Shown here: positions 1 through 12,591 of the stretch, piece by piece | Numbering within the stretch: position 1 is the stretch's first letter | Layout: the number at the start of each line of letters is the position of its first letter | From: Cardiocondyla obscurior | Taxonomy: Eukaryota; Arthropoda; Insecta; Hymenoptera; Formicidae | Direction: 5' to 3' | DNA: 64,000 nt | Assembly: GCF_019399895.1 (NCBI RefSeq) | Contig: NC_091875.1 | Span: 1,302,001 to 1,366,000 of the forward strand | The notes under the pieces: generated by a model | Databases searched by the model: none | What the model was told of the DNA's origin: nothing | Seen by the model: only the letters and a program-made list of their open reading frames with translations | Position numbers and translations under genes: made by a program

Positions 1-2669
1 ACGCGGCGCCGTGCGCATAATTCATTTTCGTGCTTTAAGCTTTTAATCCCTTCGTTTATTCACAAACGTGCCCGTTGCCCACGCGCGACACCCAACGTGC
101 CTCGAATCCGAGACTCGGCAATTTTTACGAGGGAAGCGCTAAATGAATGTGAAATAAATAATCCGAAACAGTAAACCCCGCGGCCCTTTCGATTCCAGTC
201 GCCGAATCCGGCGACACCGACAAACATCGCGACCATTTGTCGTGAATTATCTACGTTTTTACTCGGGGAATTTTTTTTCTTCCTCGTCAGAAACGAAATA
301 AAGAAATTTGATCGAGAAATCAAGTTCCGACAAACCGACGTTTTCACGATTGATATTAATTTTATGAATATTCTGTTTCAAAGAATTGCGTGCAAAAAAA
401 GTGTTTTGATTTCGTTCGAAAAGGTTAACTTTTGTAAAATGGGTTCTGTTTGATCATTTATTTTGTTTCGTAATAGATTACGTCGGATACTTGGCATACC
501 GATCATTTTTTCGACAAGAGCTACGAAAAAATTAGCAGCCTACTCACCGATAAATGCCGAAGTATCGCTCTCTTTCCCACGGCGCCGTCGCTGCCAACGG
601 TGGTTCCAGGCCGTGGAGAACGAACTAGGTCCAGGAAGAGAATCCCTCGAGCCTGCAGCCCAGATCCGGATCCAGAAGCACGGGAAGATCACTGCACCGT
701 CCGCGAAGATGAATGACGCACTGCGCACTCTCCGGTCGCGCGGCGGACGAGACGACGGATGTCACGCACTGTCCACCGATCAGCCGATTGTCAAACGCGA
801 CGTGAAACGATACCGATCGACCGCTGTGAGCGCTCCTCTTCCGCGTTCCCGAGCTGTGGCGCGTATGATGTACCGCGCGCTTTCGCAGCTGCGACCACCT
901 GTCGAACCCGGTACCGTGTTTACATCGCACGAGACGGCGCGCGGTGAGGAGAGGAAAGGCGAGGCGGCGCGCATGCGCGTACACTAACCGCTACCTGTCT
1001 CGACGGCGTCCGAAAGGCGAGTGCGGGCGGCGCGGCCCGCCGACGCCGCGTAAGCGACTGCGTCGATGGAGGGGGTAGGATGGCGCAACTGTATAGCGCA
1101 CCGCACCTAACCGTCCGACATCTTTCACCGGTGAACGGTATGCCGGGTGCACCTTTCTCCATTTCGCGCGCTCTTCTACATCAACCCCTCTTGAAACCCC
1201 CGATGCTCTCGCGATTTCTACGCGGATCCCTCAAGATTCTTTCAGAAAAAGGCTTCACGTAAAGCGAGATCGACGACGACGACGACGACCGCGATCCGTC
1301 TCCAGCTCGACCCCGTCATTAACTACCGGCTACACCGTTAGATGGAAAATTAAGATGGGCGCTAAAATTTAGATCTCGACCAATTAAACGCGAGAGACCA
1401 TAGGAATTATAAATCACATCGAGAAACCATTTTTCATCGAAGTGATCTTGACCAATCACGCCTTGACTTTCGGTTTTTGTTGATGCAAAATAATAAATGT
1501 AATTTATAATCAATGATTTTTTTTTTAAAAGATGCCCGAGCAATTAAAAAAATAAAACTGAAATAATTCTAATTGCAGATTGAACTAAGACGTTCGTTTT
1601 AAAAATTAAATTTGAGAGTATTAGAATAGTAAAAATTCGTTTTCAATTTTTAAACTAACATATAAATTAATTAATTATTAATTTACCAAATATAATTTTT
1701 TGAAACAGTCTTTCATTTTTCTTTCAACACTCCTAACATTATTTTCCTTACCTTAATGTTCGACGAGATATTCAACAGTTATGAGACGATCAGAAAAGCA
1801 ACTTTAAAATTGAGTTAGCTTCTAACAAATAAACGAAAAGCAACAAAGTCGCCAGAATACGGTCCTCTTTGAGATTCAATTATCTTTAAAAGCAATAGAT
1901 TCCTAATTGAGTCTGGCGTCGAAAAAGTCACGGCGAACGTAACTCCGCTCTCGCTTTCACGGCGCAAAGCCGTTCCCGGCGCGACTAAAATGATAAACGT
2001 TATTAACTTGTTTATGACCGTTTTTAAACGGCCGCCCGTGCAGTTAAATGATTATTACGGCCGATATCGGGGAACACGTGTTTTATATTTCGTAATAATC
2101 GGGAGCGCGGCCGCGCGCAACGTGTACTTTGCGCGCCTGAGAAAGAGAAGGCCGCCCGTGTCAGGTTTCGGTGGCCGATCAGGAAATTACGGTGCCTCGG
2201 GTGCCTTCTTCTTCCCTTCCCAATCCCCTTCGTTTGTGCACAACCGCCGCGTTTTTTTTCGCTGGGTGCACTTAGCCGTGTGCAAAACCCAATCACGATC
2301 GATTCGAACGGACGATTCGGACGGACCACCGAGAAACGGCCGGCTGGGCTGGTTCTGCGATTATTAGGACCGAAGGGTATACGTGGGAGCAAAAGGAACG
2401 ATTGAGAACGAAACGCCGATACATAGCCGACCGTAATAAGATATAATGGTTAACAAACGTGATTGCTGGCCGAATCCGGAAGCTGAAGAATCGCGCAGCA
2501 ATCATCTCGGCTTCTGTAACAACAAAATTTTAATAATAAATTTTGTGTAAAGATAATAATGTATTATTCGGTCGTTTAAATATGTTAAATAGAGTAAAAT
2601 GTTTTTTTTTTTAATACCTTCGATGTTCTTGTCGATTTTGCCGTAATTAATTTATAAATTAATATGTAG
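1..2669. other. Intergenic, no gene recognised; CpG-rich block 480-1320
   Basis: No exon of a known family could be read on either strand. Bases about 480-1320 are markedly richer in G+C and CpG than the rest and carry a short GAC repeat near 1271-1290, which suggests the promoter or 5' exon of a gene lying to the left of the window. Several overlapping open frames here (for example 463-987 plus) have low-complexity, arginine-rich translations and look like by-products of GC content. A second moderately GC-rich patch lies at 1915-2500. Bases 1320-1900 and 2510-2665 are plain AT-rich DNA. Confidence 0.4.
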
Positions 2670-3010
2670 TTTATGTACACTCACCGTCAGGAATAGCGTT
2701 CGTGGTGCTGCGACGACGGCTAGCGTACGTGATCTTGGCGTGGTGTGCGTCGAATCTCACACAAAGCGCGCGCGTAGATGTGTTGCGGAGTACCGATCAC
2801 AGAGGACTGAGAGGGAACGCGGCCTCCTACACCTCCCCGCACTCAGCGGCCGAGAGAGAGGGAAGTCACGTACGCCAGCCGCTCGTCGCGGCAAATGCTA
2901 TATCTGCCTTTTTAGTTTGAAATCCGTAAAAATATACGATTTAATTAACAGTGTGCTGTTAATTAATGTTACAAGTATTTTAGAGACATAATAATAGTCC
3001 CGCGAGATCG
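2670..3010 (+). repeat. Degenerate copy of the dispersed repeat also found at 34.45-34.85 kb
   Basis: From about 2676 (the start of the string ACTCACCGTCAGGAAT) to about 2910 this stretch matches 34458-34760 closely on the same strand: the blocks around CACCGTCAGGAAT, GTTCGTGGTGCTGCGACG, AGAGGACTGAG, AACGCGGCCTCCTAC, GAGAGGGAAGTCACGTAC and TATATCTGC recur in the same order. Weaker similarity continues to about 3010 (AATAATAGT..GCGAGATC against ATTATTATT..GCGAGACC). It lacks the 49-bp internal duplication of the other copy and has no clear terminal inverted repeats, so it looks like an older or truncated copy. GC content is much higher than the flanks. Confidence 0.75.
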
Positions 3011-3399
3011 TGAAATAAATAGTACGAGTCATTTCACTTTATTACGTATCGAATTTATCTGTAAAAGAGATTCAATCATTCCAAGAAGATACGTTCACCC
3101 AAATATTCCGTCCACCGGTTTCAGAATTTGCTGTTGCTAAAATCACTGTACGTTAGTATTTAATAATTTATTACTTGTTGATAATAAGTATTCTGTTGTA
3201 TTTGACTATAATTTATTTTTTTTTATGTTGAATACATTACAGTTGCCGCTTAGATAATTGACTTACAATTTAATACAGAGAAACTCTGCATGCATCTTGT
3301 TAATAGTAGATGGTAAAGCGAATATATCTTTCAAAATTTTCTCTCGTGGCTCTATTTAATTAAAATTAAAACAAAAGTATAAAAATGTTAAGATATATT

Positions 3400-4680
3400 T
3401 TAATCATCATCGGATTCGTTGCCTTTCTTTAAAATGCTTTCCAGAGGTTTTTCTTCCTCTTTATAATGTCGATATTCTGGTTTTAACTCCCACATATTTC
3501 TATGGGGATTTTTCAAATTATAATTACAAACTTCGTTAAGGATTTCTTTTAGATAAACCTGAAATTCATATATTTTAATATTAAGTTGGCAATTTCCAAA
3601 ACAAACTATTCTTATATTTTAAATTACTGTGTAAAAAAATATAAAATATTTACGATAGGTTGTCTTGTGATTTTTACAAGGTCCCTTATATTGTAATATT
3701 GATGTTTTTCGAATGCTGCAAAAAGCATATCTAACACAGCATCTTTGTCATCTCTCATTTTTTTTCCTTCTGCTTTTTTCTTCTCAGCATATTCGATCTG
3801 TAAAACGTTATTGTATGTTAAACTCAAAAAATGGTATTGTAATATACTTAAAAACGAGTAAACAAATGACTTTTACATTATGCTTATGATCAGATACAGG
3901 TTTGAAATTTTGCACAACTCTATCTAATTGCTGGACTTGTCTTTGTGGCACTGAAGCTCGTTTGATACTTTCTAATTTCAATCTCATATAGCAATTATCA
4001 GCTGAAAAAAAAATTATTTTATAATCTGTATTAAAAAAAAAAATTATATATATATTTGCGTTTGTAAATACCATATGGTCTGCATTCTAACTTCTGTACA
4101 ATTCTTCCTTCCATAAAAAGTTTTTCTGTTTCTGGAATAATTGCGTCTGAGCTTGTGGAAGCTACAAAATTAACAATAAGTATTTTAAAGAATACATTAA
4201 GTTTAAAAAACATGAATCTTACGGGCAATATGAGAAAATACTCCCAGCATCTGTCTAGTAACTGTTGTAACGTCTAGCCTATGTTGCTTTGGTATTTCTT
4301 CCTCTCCAGAGTCTTTCAAAGCTAAAACAGCTTCCGATAATCGGAGAGATACTTCAGCTTTTAGCCCAGGATTTCTACAAAAGATAAATTAAAAAGGATA
4401 TTAAATTAAAATATTTAGTATGTAAAAGCACCTTCTTTTGTAAGTAGATTACTATAGAAAAATGTTTAAAAGACGATTTAACAGTAAAATTCAGTAAACA
4501 TTCTCACTTGTAACCTGAGAGATAAACTTACTTGGTGATCTTTAATTTACCAACTTCTATATTTCCAGGTGCTTTTTCCCATTTAACAGCTACATACTTA
4601 GGCACTTTGACAAGCCATACACCACGCCCAGCATTACTTAAATCTAATTCTTTTTCTGTATGCATTACATTCACAGACAT
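3400..4680 (-). CDS. GTF2F2: General transcription factor IIF subunit 2 (TFIIF beta, RAP30)
   Basis: Six coding exons on the minus strand: 4532-4680, 4223-4374, 4072-4161, 3877-4001, 3654-3797 and 3400-3558. They join in one frame of 272 aa, within the usual 250-280 for the family. The N-terminus (MSVNV, then LDLSNAGRGVWLVKVPKYV) is the hallmark TFIIF-beta dimerisation region. The end of the fifth exon with the last exon carries the winged-helix DNA-binding domain (RDLVKITRQP, then VYLKEILNEV, NMWELKPEYR), followed by an acidic tail ending in DDD. The protein pairs with TFIIF alpha, binds RNA polymerase II and brings it into the preinitiation complex. All introns are GT-AG. It lies divergently from the ArfGAP gene with about 1.5 kb between the start codons. 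Confidence 0.95.
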
Positions 4681-6177
4681 TGTTGCTAATTCTTCAATGC
4701 TTCAGTAATAAAAGTAAAAAAAATTATTCTTTTTTTATATATTTATAACGTATTAATAATACACCAAGGTAGTTCTGCAAAATATATAAACTATGTGAAA
4801 GAGTAAGGATCAGTACAACCATTGAGTTTTTGCTTCTGAATACTTACATAAGATTATTTTCTAATTTCATACAATATTACTTGCAAATTAATACAACTGT
4901 TTCACTGATGTATTATTACAGTAATTATAACTTCATAAAATACTTGAACATTGTTCCTAAAACACATAAAATAAAAGTTCAGTTATTATGTCATTTGTTT
5001 TAATATACAAATAATTTAAACCAGTTTATAAGATGCACATTGCTACATCAATTCAGCATACATATCTATACTCACTATCTCTGGAAAAGCAATATTTCTT
5101 CCAAGTCCCTTTATATACACAAGATATCCGAACGTACTATCTATGCTACAACTTCGACAATGTCATATACATAAAATACTTTGTCAATGGTATTAATTAG
5201 GAAACAGGAACCTGATTGCTTCATACTATTCCGACACGTCTTCAGCAGTGTCCAGAATTACTTCGCAAGACAGATACGTAATTTTTATTCGTCGTAATTA
5301 TCGTCGTGTATTATTACACTCTGTAAAAATAAATTAATGTATATTGTATAATTTTAAAAAAGTTATAAAATATTTGACATCCAAACACGAGGAGAGCTCG
5401 ATACGGTTATAACCACAAAAAAGAATCTCGCAGCTCGAAAAAAATTAATAGACAGAATTAAAACTAAAAATCGTTCAAAAGAAGAATAGAAAACTTTTCA
5501 ATTACTTTAGATTCGGGAGCTGTAAATCGAGATCCGTATAAGCAGAAAGAATGTCTTGAAGAAACAGAATAATGTTCGGAAGAGCATCCGATATTGTGCG
5601 AGAGAATTCAGCCAATGAAAGCGCGGAATTAAGTCTGACTCGTATGTAACGACTCGAGGAATAGAATTTTGTAAAATTAATCATTATATTAAACCAGGAG
5701 GTTGTAAATTAACGTTTAAAATAGGAAAATGGAAAAAAAACTAATAAATACCGCAAAAAACAAACGTATAATATCATCTGATATTTATATAACTACTCGA
5801 GAAATAGAATTTTATAAAATAAATTATTATATCAAATAAAAAAGTTGTAAAATGACGTCCATAATAGAAAAATGTAGAAGAACTAATAACTAAGGTAAAA
5901 AATATTAAAAAAAAAAAAACCTTGCGTTAGGCGCAACGCACAAAAGCGACTGTGACGTCTCGGCTTCTCGATTGTGGTATTTTCTTACCTCCATGGCAGT
6001 CAGCAGTGTTGAGCCATATAGCATATTTTATACATTTCTTGTGCTCATTACGTGTTATTTCCGCTAACTGAATGCATCATCACTAGGTAATCTCTACGAA
6101 CGGCGCCCGTTTGGAGCGTACCAGCTTTCGCCACGCGTCCCAGAATTACGTAGTGAAGCGTTAACTACACGTCAAAA
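4681..6177. promoter_or_regulatory. Divergent intergenic region between TFIIF beta and ArfGAP
   Basis: Both flanking genes start here and run outward, so this 1.5-kb stretch should hold the promoters and 5' untranslated parts of both. The sequence is AT-rich apart from a short CpG-richer piece just before the ArfGAP start (about 5925-6180). No coding exon is seen. An imperfect tandem repeat (5636-5905) is described separately. Confidence 0.5.
5636..5905. repeat. Two-copy imperfect tandem repeat, period about 143 bp
   Basis: Copy A (about 5640-5760) and copy B (about 5784-5903) share, in order, the strings ACTCGAG.AATAGAATTTT, TAAAAT.AAT.ATTATAT, AGTTGTAAA or GGTTGTAAA, ATAG.AAAATG, AACTAATAA and a purine-rich end. 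The CTCGAG sites are 143 bp apart. The copies differ by substitutions and small indels, so the duplication is not recent. Confidence 0.7.
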
Positions 6178-9100
6178 ATGGCAGATTCTGCGCCCAGCAA
6201 GACCGATATCGAGGAAATTTTCAAGAGACTGCGGGCTGTTCCGACAAACAAGGTTCGTTGCACAGTGATAAACATTGTACCACGATACGAAAAGAAGGAA
6301 CTAATCGGGAACGGTTGCCGGACATAAAATCGCTAACGTCATGCTGCCAGACTTTAATTTGCAGTTTTCTCACAAAACTGAGCTCCTAATTATGTGTTTT
6401 AACTTCATAGTTCACTGTATTTTCGATATCAGAATGCATTAAGTAGGCTGATCTTTTTCAATGTAATTGAAATGGAAATATCCGAACTTTTCAGTTTTTA
6501 TCTCGTATACATGTATCATATATATACAATTATATATATGCATTGAATGTATTTTAAAATATTAGCATGTTGTCAAATACATTGTTCAAATAATATCTAA
6601 TTAGAAAAATAATGTTTTATTAATATTTTTGAGTAATTATTTATTTTACGTGTATCTTAATCTGTCAAATATATTTCGGCATAAAAATTTTTTTTTTTAT
6701 TTATTAACAATTTTACCTAATAATGCAATTATAAGATATTATAATTGTAATCTGCATTCTTTTTTTTTAGACATGCTTTGATTGCAATGCAAAAAATCCA
6801 GCATGGGCAAGCGTAACATATGGCGTTTTCTTGTGCATCGATTGCTCTGCTGTACATCGCAGTCTGGGAGTGCATCTCACCTTTGTCAGATCTACCCAAC
6901 TTGATACAAACTGGACATGGCTGCAGCTGAGAAATATGCAGTTAGGTGGTAATGCCAATGCTGTGAGTTTCAATGACTAGTAATATTAATAATTCATTTT
7001 CGTTTAAAGTTTGTTTATACATATCCGTTCTGTATCCGTACCGCGCCCATGTATCGTGTATCGCGTATCGCGCACACAATTTTTACAACGTCCGTGTAGC
7101 GTTCTGAATTTCCTCGAACGGATACAATACTGAATCGGAACGTATATGTTAAACGGGACCTTAGAAGACTTAATTAATAGTTATATTGACATACAAATTC
7201 GCGTCTGTACAGAGAAAATTCTTTACCCAACACAATTGCACCACGAGTGACGCCCAGCAGAAGTACAATTCACGTGCTGCTATGCTGTATAGGGAAAAAT
7301 TGGGTCAAGCATCTGCGCAAGCAATGCGTCGTTATGGCACAAAGGTATTTGCTTAGTATTATCAAATATTCGATATATTTTTGATAGGTATTATCAGATT
7401 TGTTTTAACTCGGAACTATATAAAATTATAGGTTTTCCTTCCTACATCAAAAAATAAAGTAATGGTGAGCTGTGTAAATGTATTCGAGAAAGTCGGCTTC
7501 CTCCCTACCCGATTTCCTTAACAATTTTAATTACATTCGCTTAAAACTTTTTACCAAAGCTTTCTACTTCTTGTAAACGTACTTATATTTTTATCAGCAG
7601 CAGTCGATCGATGCACATAGTTCTTCATATGTGATAGTCCATAATTGTTCAAATATGTATGTGCTTCATTGTTTATAAAAATGCTATCCACATTTATAGT
7701 TATAATATTACAGAGTCCCTATCAAGATCCTGTTTAATGTACATTTTCATAATGTGTGTTTTTAAATTGATTTCAATACGTACGATAATATTTCTGTTGG
7801 TTGTTGCATTTAACAATCCCTACAGATTGTTTGAAAAATATCTGGACAAACTTTATCATATTTTACTTTATTAACGATTGCAAATTAAAAAATTGTGGAT
7901 TATTTTTAAATATTTACATCGGATAGCTTGCTTGCTGTAACAAATTTAAATAAAAAATAGGTGTAACATACGATAGTACAATGCAAGTGCACACTAATGA
8001 AGGTAAAGTTTGGCCAACTATTTTAAAAATATCCACATTTAAATCTAATAGTTTGTTTTGCAATAATTTCAGCTACATTTGGAGGATGATACAGAAATTT
8101 TATCAGAAGAAACAACGGAACCCGACTTTTTTAAACAGCACGAAAATTTAGATCTGTTTCAAAACGAAATAATAATTCCGACAGAAGAAAAGGCGTTTCT
8201 CACGCCTAATACAGTGCCAAGTAATGACAGTACAGAAAAAAATGTACCGGAAGTTGCCCCTAATTCTTTGGAACCTTCTGTAAAGCTTTTCGATTCTACC
8301 TCAAACACTCTAAATTCTGATAGAAAACCTACTATAGGAGGCAGAACAGCTCAGTCTAAACGTCCTGGTGGGGTAAGTTATCGATAAATACCACTGACAA
8401 TTATAGCAAAATTATAGTGCAATTGTTTTTTTCTTTAATTACAGTTAGGAAAAAAAACTGGAAGCTTAGGTGCTCAGAGAGTTAAAACCAATTTTGATGA
8501 ATTAGAGAAAAGCGTTGCAGAGGCACATAAGTTGGCGCAAGAAAAGAATAAAGAGGTAACAAAAGAAGAGCAAGAAGAACTTGCTACTCGTTTAGCTCAA
8601 CGGTATGAGCAAAATTTGACTCAGCAGGCTAAAAAAATAGAAGAACGAGCGAAGCATATGGATCCGTTGAAAGCCACACAGGCAGAACGTCTTGGAATGG
8701 GATTTAATGCACGAGGGTAATAAATATACGCTTGCGCGTAATTCTTATATTTTATAGCAAAACTTGATAAATAAATTTATCACAAGTTATTTCTTTTCCT
8801 TTTTTTTTTTTGTTTTTTTAGTGGTGCAACTCATTCTGCACTTAGCGATATGAAGACAATAACGCAGGAGTCGAAAGGAGTCGTAGCATCAACAGAAGTG
8901 GTTTCTAACGAAACAGACACTTTCTTTACCTTAGACGAATTTTATTCTGTTATTTACGCTAACAGTAAGCCGTCCTTGCGTAGTGACGAAATTGTGGTGG
9001 TAGCAGAACCAGAACCGCCTAAACGATTAGCTCCTTCCACTCGAAGCACAATTGCCAAGAATGACGCGAAAGTTTCATCTACCGTCGAAGGAGAAGCTCA

Positions 9101-9530
9101 GAAGAAATTTGGTAGCGCTAAAGCTATTAGTTCAGAACAATATTTTCAAGACAGTACTTCCGACAATTTGGTGAGTGTTAATTACAAGTATAACATTCCT
9201 ATAAAATATCTTAGATTACGTATTATGTATTTATGTATACCTTTTTTTCTTCTAATTACTTCTCTTTTTTTTTTTTAGTGGGAACGTAAGAATAATTTAC
9301 GTCGTTTTGAGGGCTCGTCTAGCATTTCGTCGGCCGATTATTTTGGTATCGAAAGCCCAACCTCACCCACGTCCTCATTGTCCATGCGTTTAACTGCGGG
9401 AAGAGCCGGCGTTGTAGATCTCGACGACGTTCGAGAAAGCGTGCGTCAAGGCGTGAATAAGGTTGCTGGAAGGCTGAGTTCGCTCGCGAATGCGGCAGTC
9501 TCCTCTATACAAGATCGTTATGGACTCTGA
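6178..9530 (+). CDS. ArfGAP3: ADP-ribosylation factor GTPase-activating protein 2/3
   Basis: Seven exons, 6178-6252, 6771-6962, 7213-7344, 8073-8372, 8445-8716, 8822-9170 and 9279-9530, join in frame to 523 aa. The ArfGAP zinc finger is visible with cysteines at residues 27, 30, 47 and 50 (C-x2-C-x16-C-x2-C) and the catalytic arginine in the following AVHRSLGVH segment (R55). The middle is acidic and low in complexity. A lysine- and glutamate-rich stretch (exon 5) and a serine-rich segment with SSADYFG in the last exon match the conserved C-terminal repeats of ArfGAP2/3. The family stimulates GTP hydrolysis on Arf1 at the Golgi and works with the COPI coat. Start chosen at the first ATG of the exon that continues directly into the finger. 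Confidence 0.95.
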
Positions 9531-9607
9531 ATGAAATTTATCGCATTTTATTGAGAACTGTTATCATATTTATCCGGATCCGGTTTTGTTCATTGTTCAG
9601 AGTTGTA

Positions 9608-9613
9608 AATAAA
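9608..9613 (+). terminator. Polyadenylation signal of ArfGAP
   Basis: An AATAAA hexamer lies about 80 bp after the ArfGAP stop codon, the only canonical signal before the convergent PP2C gene. Confidence 0.55.
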
Positions 9614-9931
9614 AGCTTCTAATTGAGCTTCCGCGTAACTTTTTTCTCGAATATGTTGCGCACAGATACATACATACTTTTATGAACGATGAATCAGTGA
9701 ACGAGTGCAATGTAAAAGTTACGCAGAGTCAACAATGAAAATATAAATACACGTGTATTTTATAAACACTTCTGTTTCGTCACTTTATAATAGAGGCGAT
9801 GTATTATATATAATATATTGCACAAAAAATATTTCTATATCAAAAATCACGTACCAATGATATGAGAAAGAACGTAACATGTCCGAAATAATTTAGATAA
9901 AATAATAAAATCACGCTATTTCCTAAAACAA

Positions 9932-11139
9932 TTATAAATCTATATCCGGCGGTGGTGGCTTTTCGCAACGTGAAACCAAGTGCGAACATGGTTTACCGTG
10001 AAGAAAACACACGAGTATCACTGTCATGTTATCGCAGCCGGTGCCCATTAGGGCGTCTGGCGCCAGACAACAGTTTAAAAGTTCTTCGCAAATTTCTTCG
10101 GGATGTATCGTGACATTCGATAAGTCCCCGTTGCCAATTTTCATATGTGCTAAACGCGGTCTCACAAATTGAACTACTTCGTCGCTAGTCATTACGTCCC
10201 AGATGCCATCACATGCCAAAACAATGAACTCCCAGTCCTCGTCGACGACAAATTGTTGAACCTCGGGAAACGCTGCGAGTTTTTAAATCTTTTAATGCAA
10301 AAATTTGATAAAAACGGAAAAGTACCTTGTTTAAGATCGTTTAATTACCCGTTACGATTTGCTCCTGTGGTGATTTATGATCATTCCTCTTAAATATAAA
10401 ATCCCCGAGAGCACGAGACAGAGCCAAATTGCCGTTCACTCTTTTATATTCAACAAAACCGCCTGCAGCTTCGATACGTTTGCGTTCATCCTTCAATGTA
10501 GGCTTGTGATCTCGACTGAGAGGCACTGCCCTACCGTTGATACACGCTACAGCTCTGCTGTCACCCGCGTTGGCCTGCACAACTTTTCCAGTGGTCAGGG
10601 ATTCGAACATCAAGATGCATTGTTAAAATGAGCTGGATAACTTACGCTATACAAGATGTTATCCTTGATAAAAGTCGCGATGACGGTCGTTCCAGCATGT
10701 TCGTCTCTAAGTGCAGCATTATTCTGCATCGCTTTGTCCAACTCCAGAAAACCTTCCTGTATACCTGCCACAATATTGCCTTCCTTATATTCGCTTCTTT
10801 TCGTTATGTATTCGTGAAGATGCTTTCCTGCATATTGTGCCATAGCTGCACCTGTAGCACAGAGTATTAATATTATCCACTTTTGAAGTACAGATAAAAT
10901 AAAACAGAATCTTTAATACATTCATTTACTATTTCTTATCAAATCTAAATACCTCCATGTCCATCGTACACGGCAAAGAACGCGGTGCCTGGATCACTGG
11001 GCAAAGAAAGTATGTGCACGTGTGAATCTTCCATTTTAATTCTCCATCCTTGCATGCAGGAGCTGCCCACCCTGTAGTTGCTATCTCGACAGCAGCCCGA
11101 CTTCTTTTTCGTTATCGGTTCACTGAGCGTTTGTCCCAT
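9932..11139 (-). CDS. Ppm1: PP2C-family Ser/Thr protein phosphatase
   Basis: Four exons, 10953-11139, 10646-10851, 10349-10574 and 9932-10272, give 319 aa with matching phases. It is a compact single-domain PP2C. Metal-binding and core motifs appear in order: MEDSH near residue 36, VYDGHGG near 57, AGTTVIA, ANAGDSRAV, LSRDHKP, LSRALGD, LACDGIWDV and GCDNMTVILV. PP2C enzymes are Mg/Mn-dependent monomeric phosphatases. The N-terminus MGQTLSEP has glycine at position 2 and fits an N-myristoylation site, as in the PPM1A-like group. It is closest in layout to the short invertebrate Ppm1 group, but the exact orthologue cannot be fixed by eye. It converges with ArfGAP (401 bp between stop codons) and diverges from SDHAF4. 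Confidence 0.93.
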
Positions 11140-12063
11140 TTTCCTCTTTCAGCTCAATATCAAACCTGCTCGCAAAAGTGCATATTAATTTCATGCGATA
11201 TTATCACGACAGACAAATGAGTTAGAAATTAAACAAATCTACATGACTTTAGACAAGCAATCAATTTGCACTATTTAATTCAAATTCGTTTTACGTTCGA
11301 AACGTTGTTCTACGGCCTTGGATTTAAACGTGTTTCACTCCGTTTTGATTTCATAACAGTTCCCCATACAGAAACGCATCAAAACGCGAGTAATATGCGA
11401 TAAATTTGTTGTCAGCTCCACCCCGCGTTGTTTGCCATTCGACCATAGGAAACAATGCGCGTTGCGTCGAAGCAACGCAAGCAGACATCGACCGAGATAG
11501 AACAGCTGATCTGGCCTGATGACGTCACACGGCCGTCCGGCGACTTTTTTTTTCTGAACTCGACGTCATTATACAGGGTGTTTGCCTAAAATTAAGTAGT
11601 ATGAGATCCGAGTCACCAAACTGTGTATGGTCCGACATTTTCAAGGTATAAGTAGTACGACTCAAACGACAAGTCAGACATTAATAAATTATAAAATCAT
11701 TACAAAATCTTTTTATTTTACTTTATGTCTGCTTTCATCTTATAACTCGGCGATGTTACCGAGAAGCGGATCTGCGATTACTGCCGGCGAAGTCGCGAAA
11801 GAATAGGACAGTGTATAGCTCTGGCCTTTTCTTCTATCCGACGGCAGCCGAAGCGCTGGCTTCACACGGACGAGCCTCTGTATCTGACGCGTGGAAGTCG
11901 CGATTCCGAGTTGGGCTCTCTAGCTCTCGGCGATACCGTCGCTGTAAACATAGAGAGAGGTTAGAGAGATTGGTGACATAAATTTTAAAAAGAAAAAAAG
12001 AAACGAAATATTAATTGAATTTTATCTTATTTTCAGAGAAAGTATAGGAAATCAAGGGAAACC
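11140..12063. promoter_or_regulatory. Divergent promoter region, PP2C / SDHAF4
   Basis: Both flanking genes start here and run outward. GC- and CpG-richer parts at 11400-11570 and 11750-11960 probably hold the two promoters. The string ATACAGGGTGTTTGCC at about 11571 resembles the ends of many insect DNA transposons, but no matching inverted end was found in this interval. A noncoding first exon of SDHAF4 with a donor near 11940-11960 is possible but not provable. Confidence 0.4.
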
Positions 12064-12591
12064 ATGGCAAGAGTTAATTGCACATTAGCATCAACAAATT
12101 TACGTCAATTACAACAGCTGTGGTTAAAAGGTATAAGTTTATGGACAATGATTGTATTTATCCACTGAAAAATTAACAATATATACTTGTAATATCCATT
12201 GATGGCATATTTATCACTATTTTTTAAAGGGGTTGCGCGTTCGTTTTCATCTGAAAATACAGAGACTGACGAGAGTCCGAGATTACGTGAATTCAGAAAA
12301 AAATTACGTGAACGAGCTCCCATAGGTATGTTGCCGGCTATAATATAATAACTCATAGTAGCTTTATCCCATTTCCATTTAGAATTGAAACGTTAACAAG
12401 AATCTGTTTTAAATCTAACAGAAAAATTAGATGAGTTGGAGGAAGGTAAGCATCCTTATCAGGAAAAGGAACCTTTGAAGGCCTTCCCTAATAATACAAA
12501 TCCAGAAACAGGCGAAGTTGGAGGTCCTCGCGGGCCAGAGCCAACTCGTTACGGCGATTGGGAAAGAAAAGGCCGTGTCACAGATTTTTAA
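12064..12591 (+). CDS. SDHAF4: Succinate dehydrogenase assembly factor 4, mitochondrial
   Basis: Three exons, 12064-12130, 12230-12325 and 12422-12591, give 110 aa. The N-terminus (MARVNCTLAS, later VARSFSSE) is basic and hydroxylated, as in a mitochondrial targeting peptide. The C-terminus contains NPETGEVGGPRGPEPTRYGD followed by WERKGRVTDF, the invariant SDHAF4 signature. The family binds the flavinylated SDHA subunit in the matrix and helps it join SDHB during complex II assembly. Both introns interrupt after the first base of a codon (phase 1), which matters because the gene directly downstream repeats that pattern. A poly(A) signal AATAAA lies at 12688-12693. Confidence 0.95.

Noticed and set aside
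463..987. 174-codon plus-strand open frame
   Set aside because: It lies in a CpG-rich block with equally long frames on the opposite strand; its composition is arginine- and serine-rich and no family is recognisable, so it is probably a GC artefact.
6767..6973. Minus-strand 68-codon frame
   Set aside because: Exact antisense of the ArfGAP zinc-finger exon, which is strongly supported on the plus strand.
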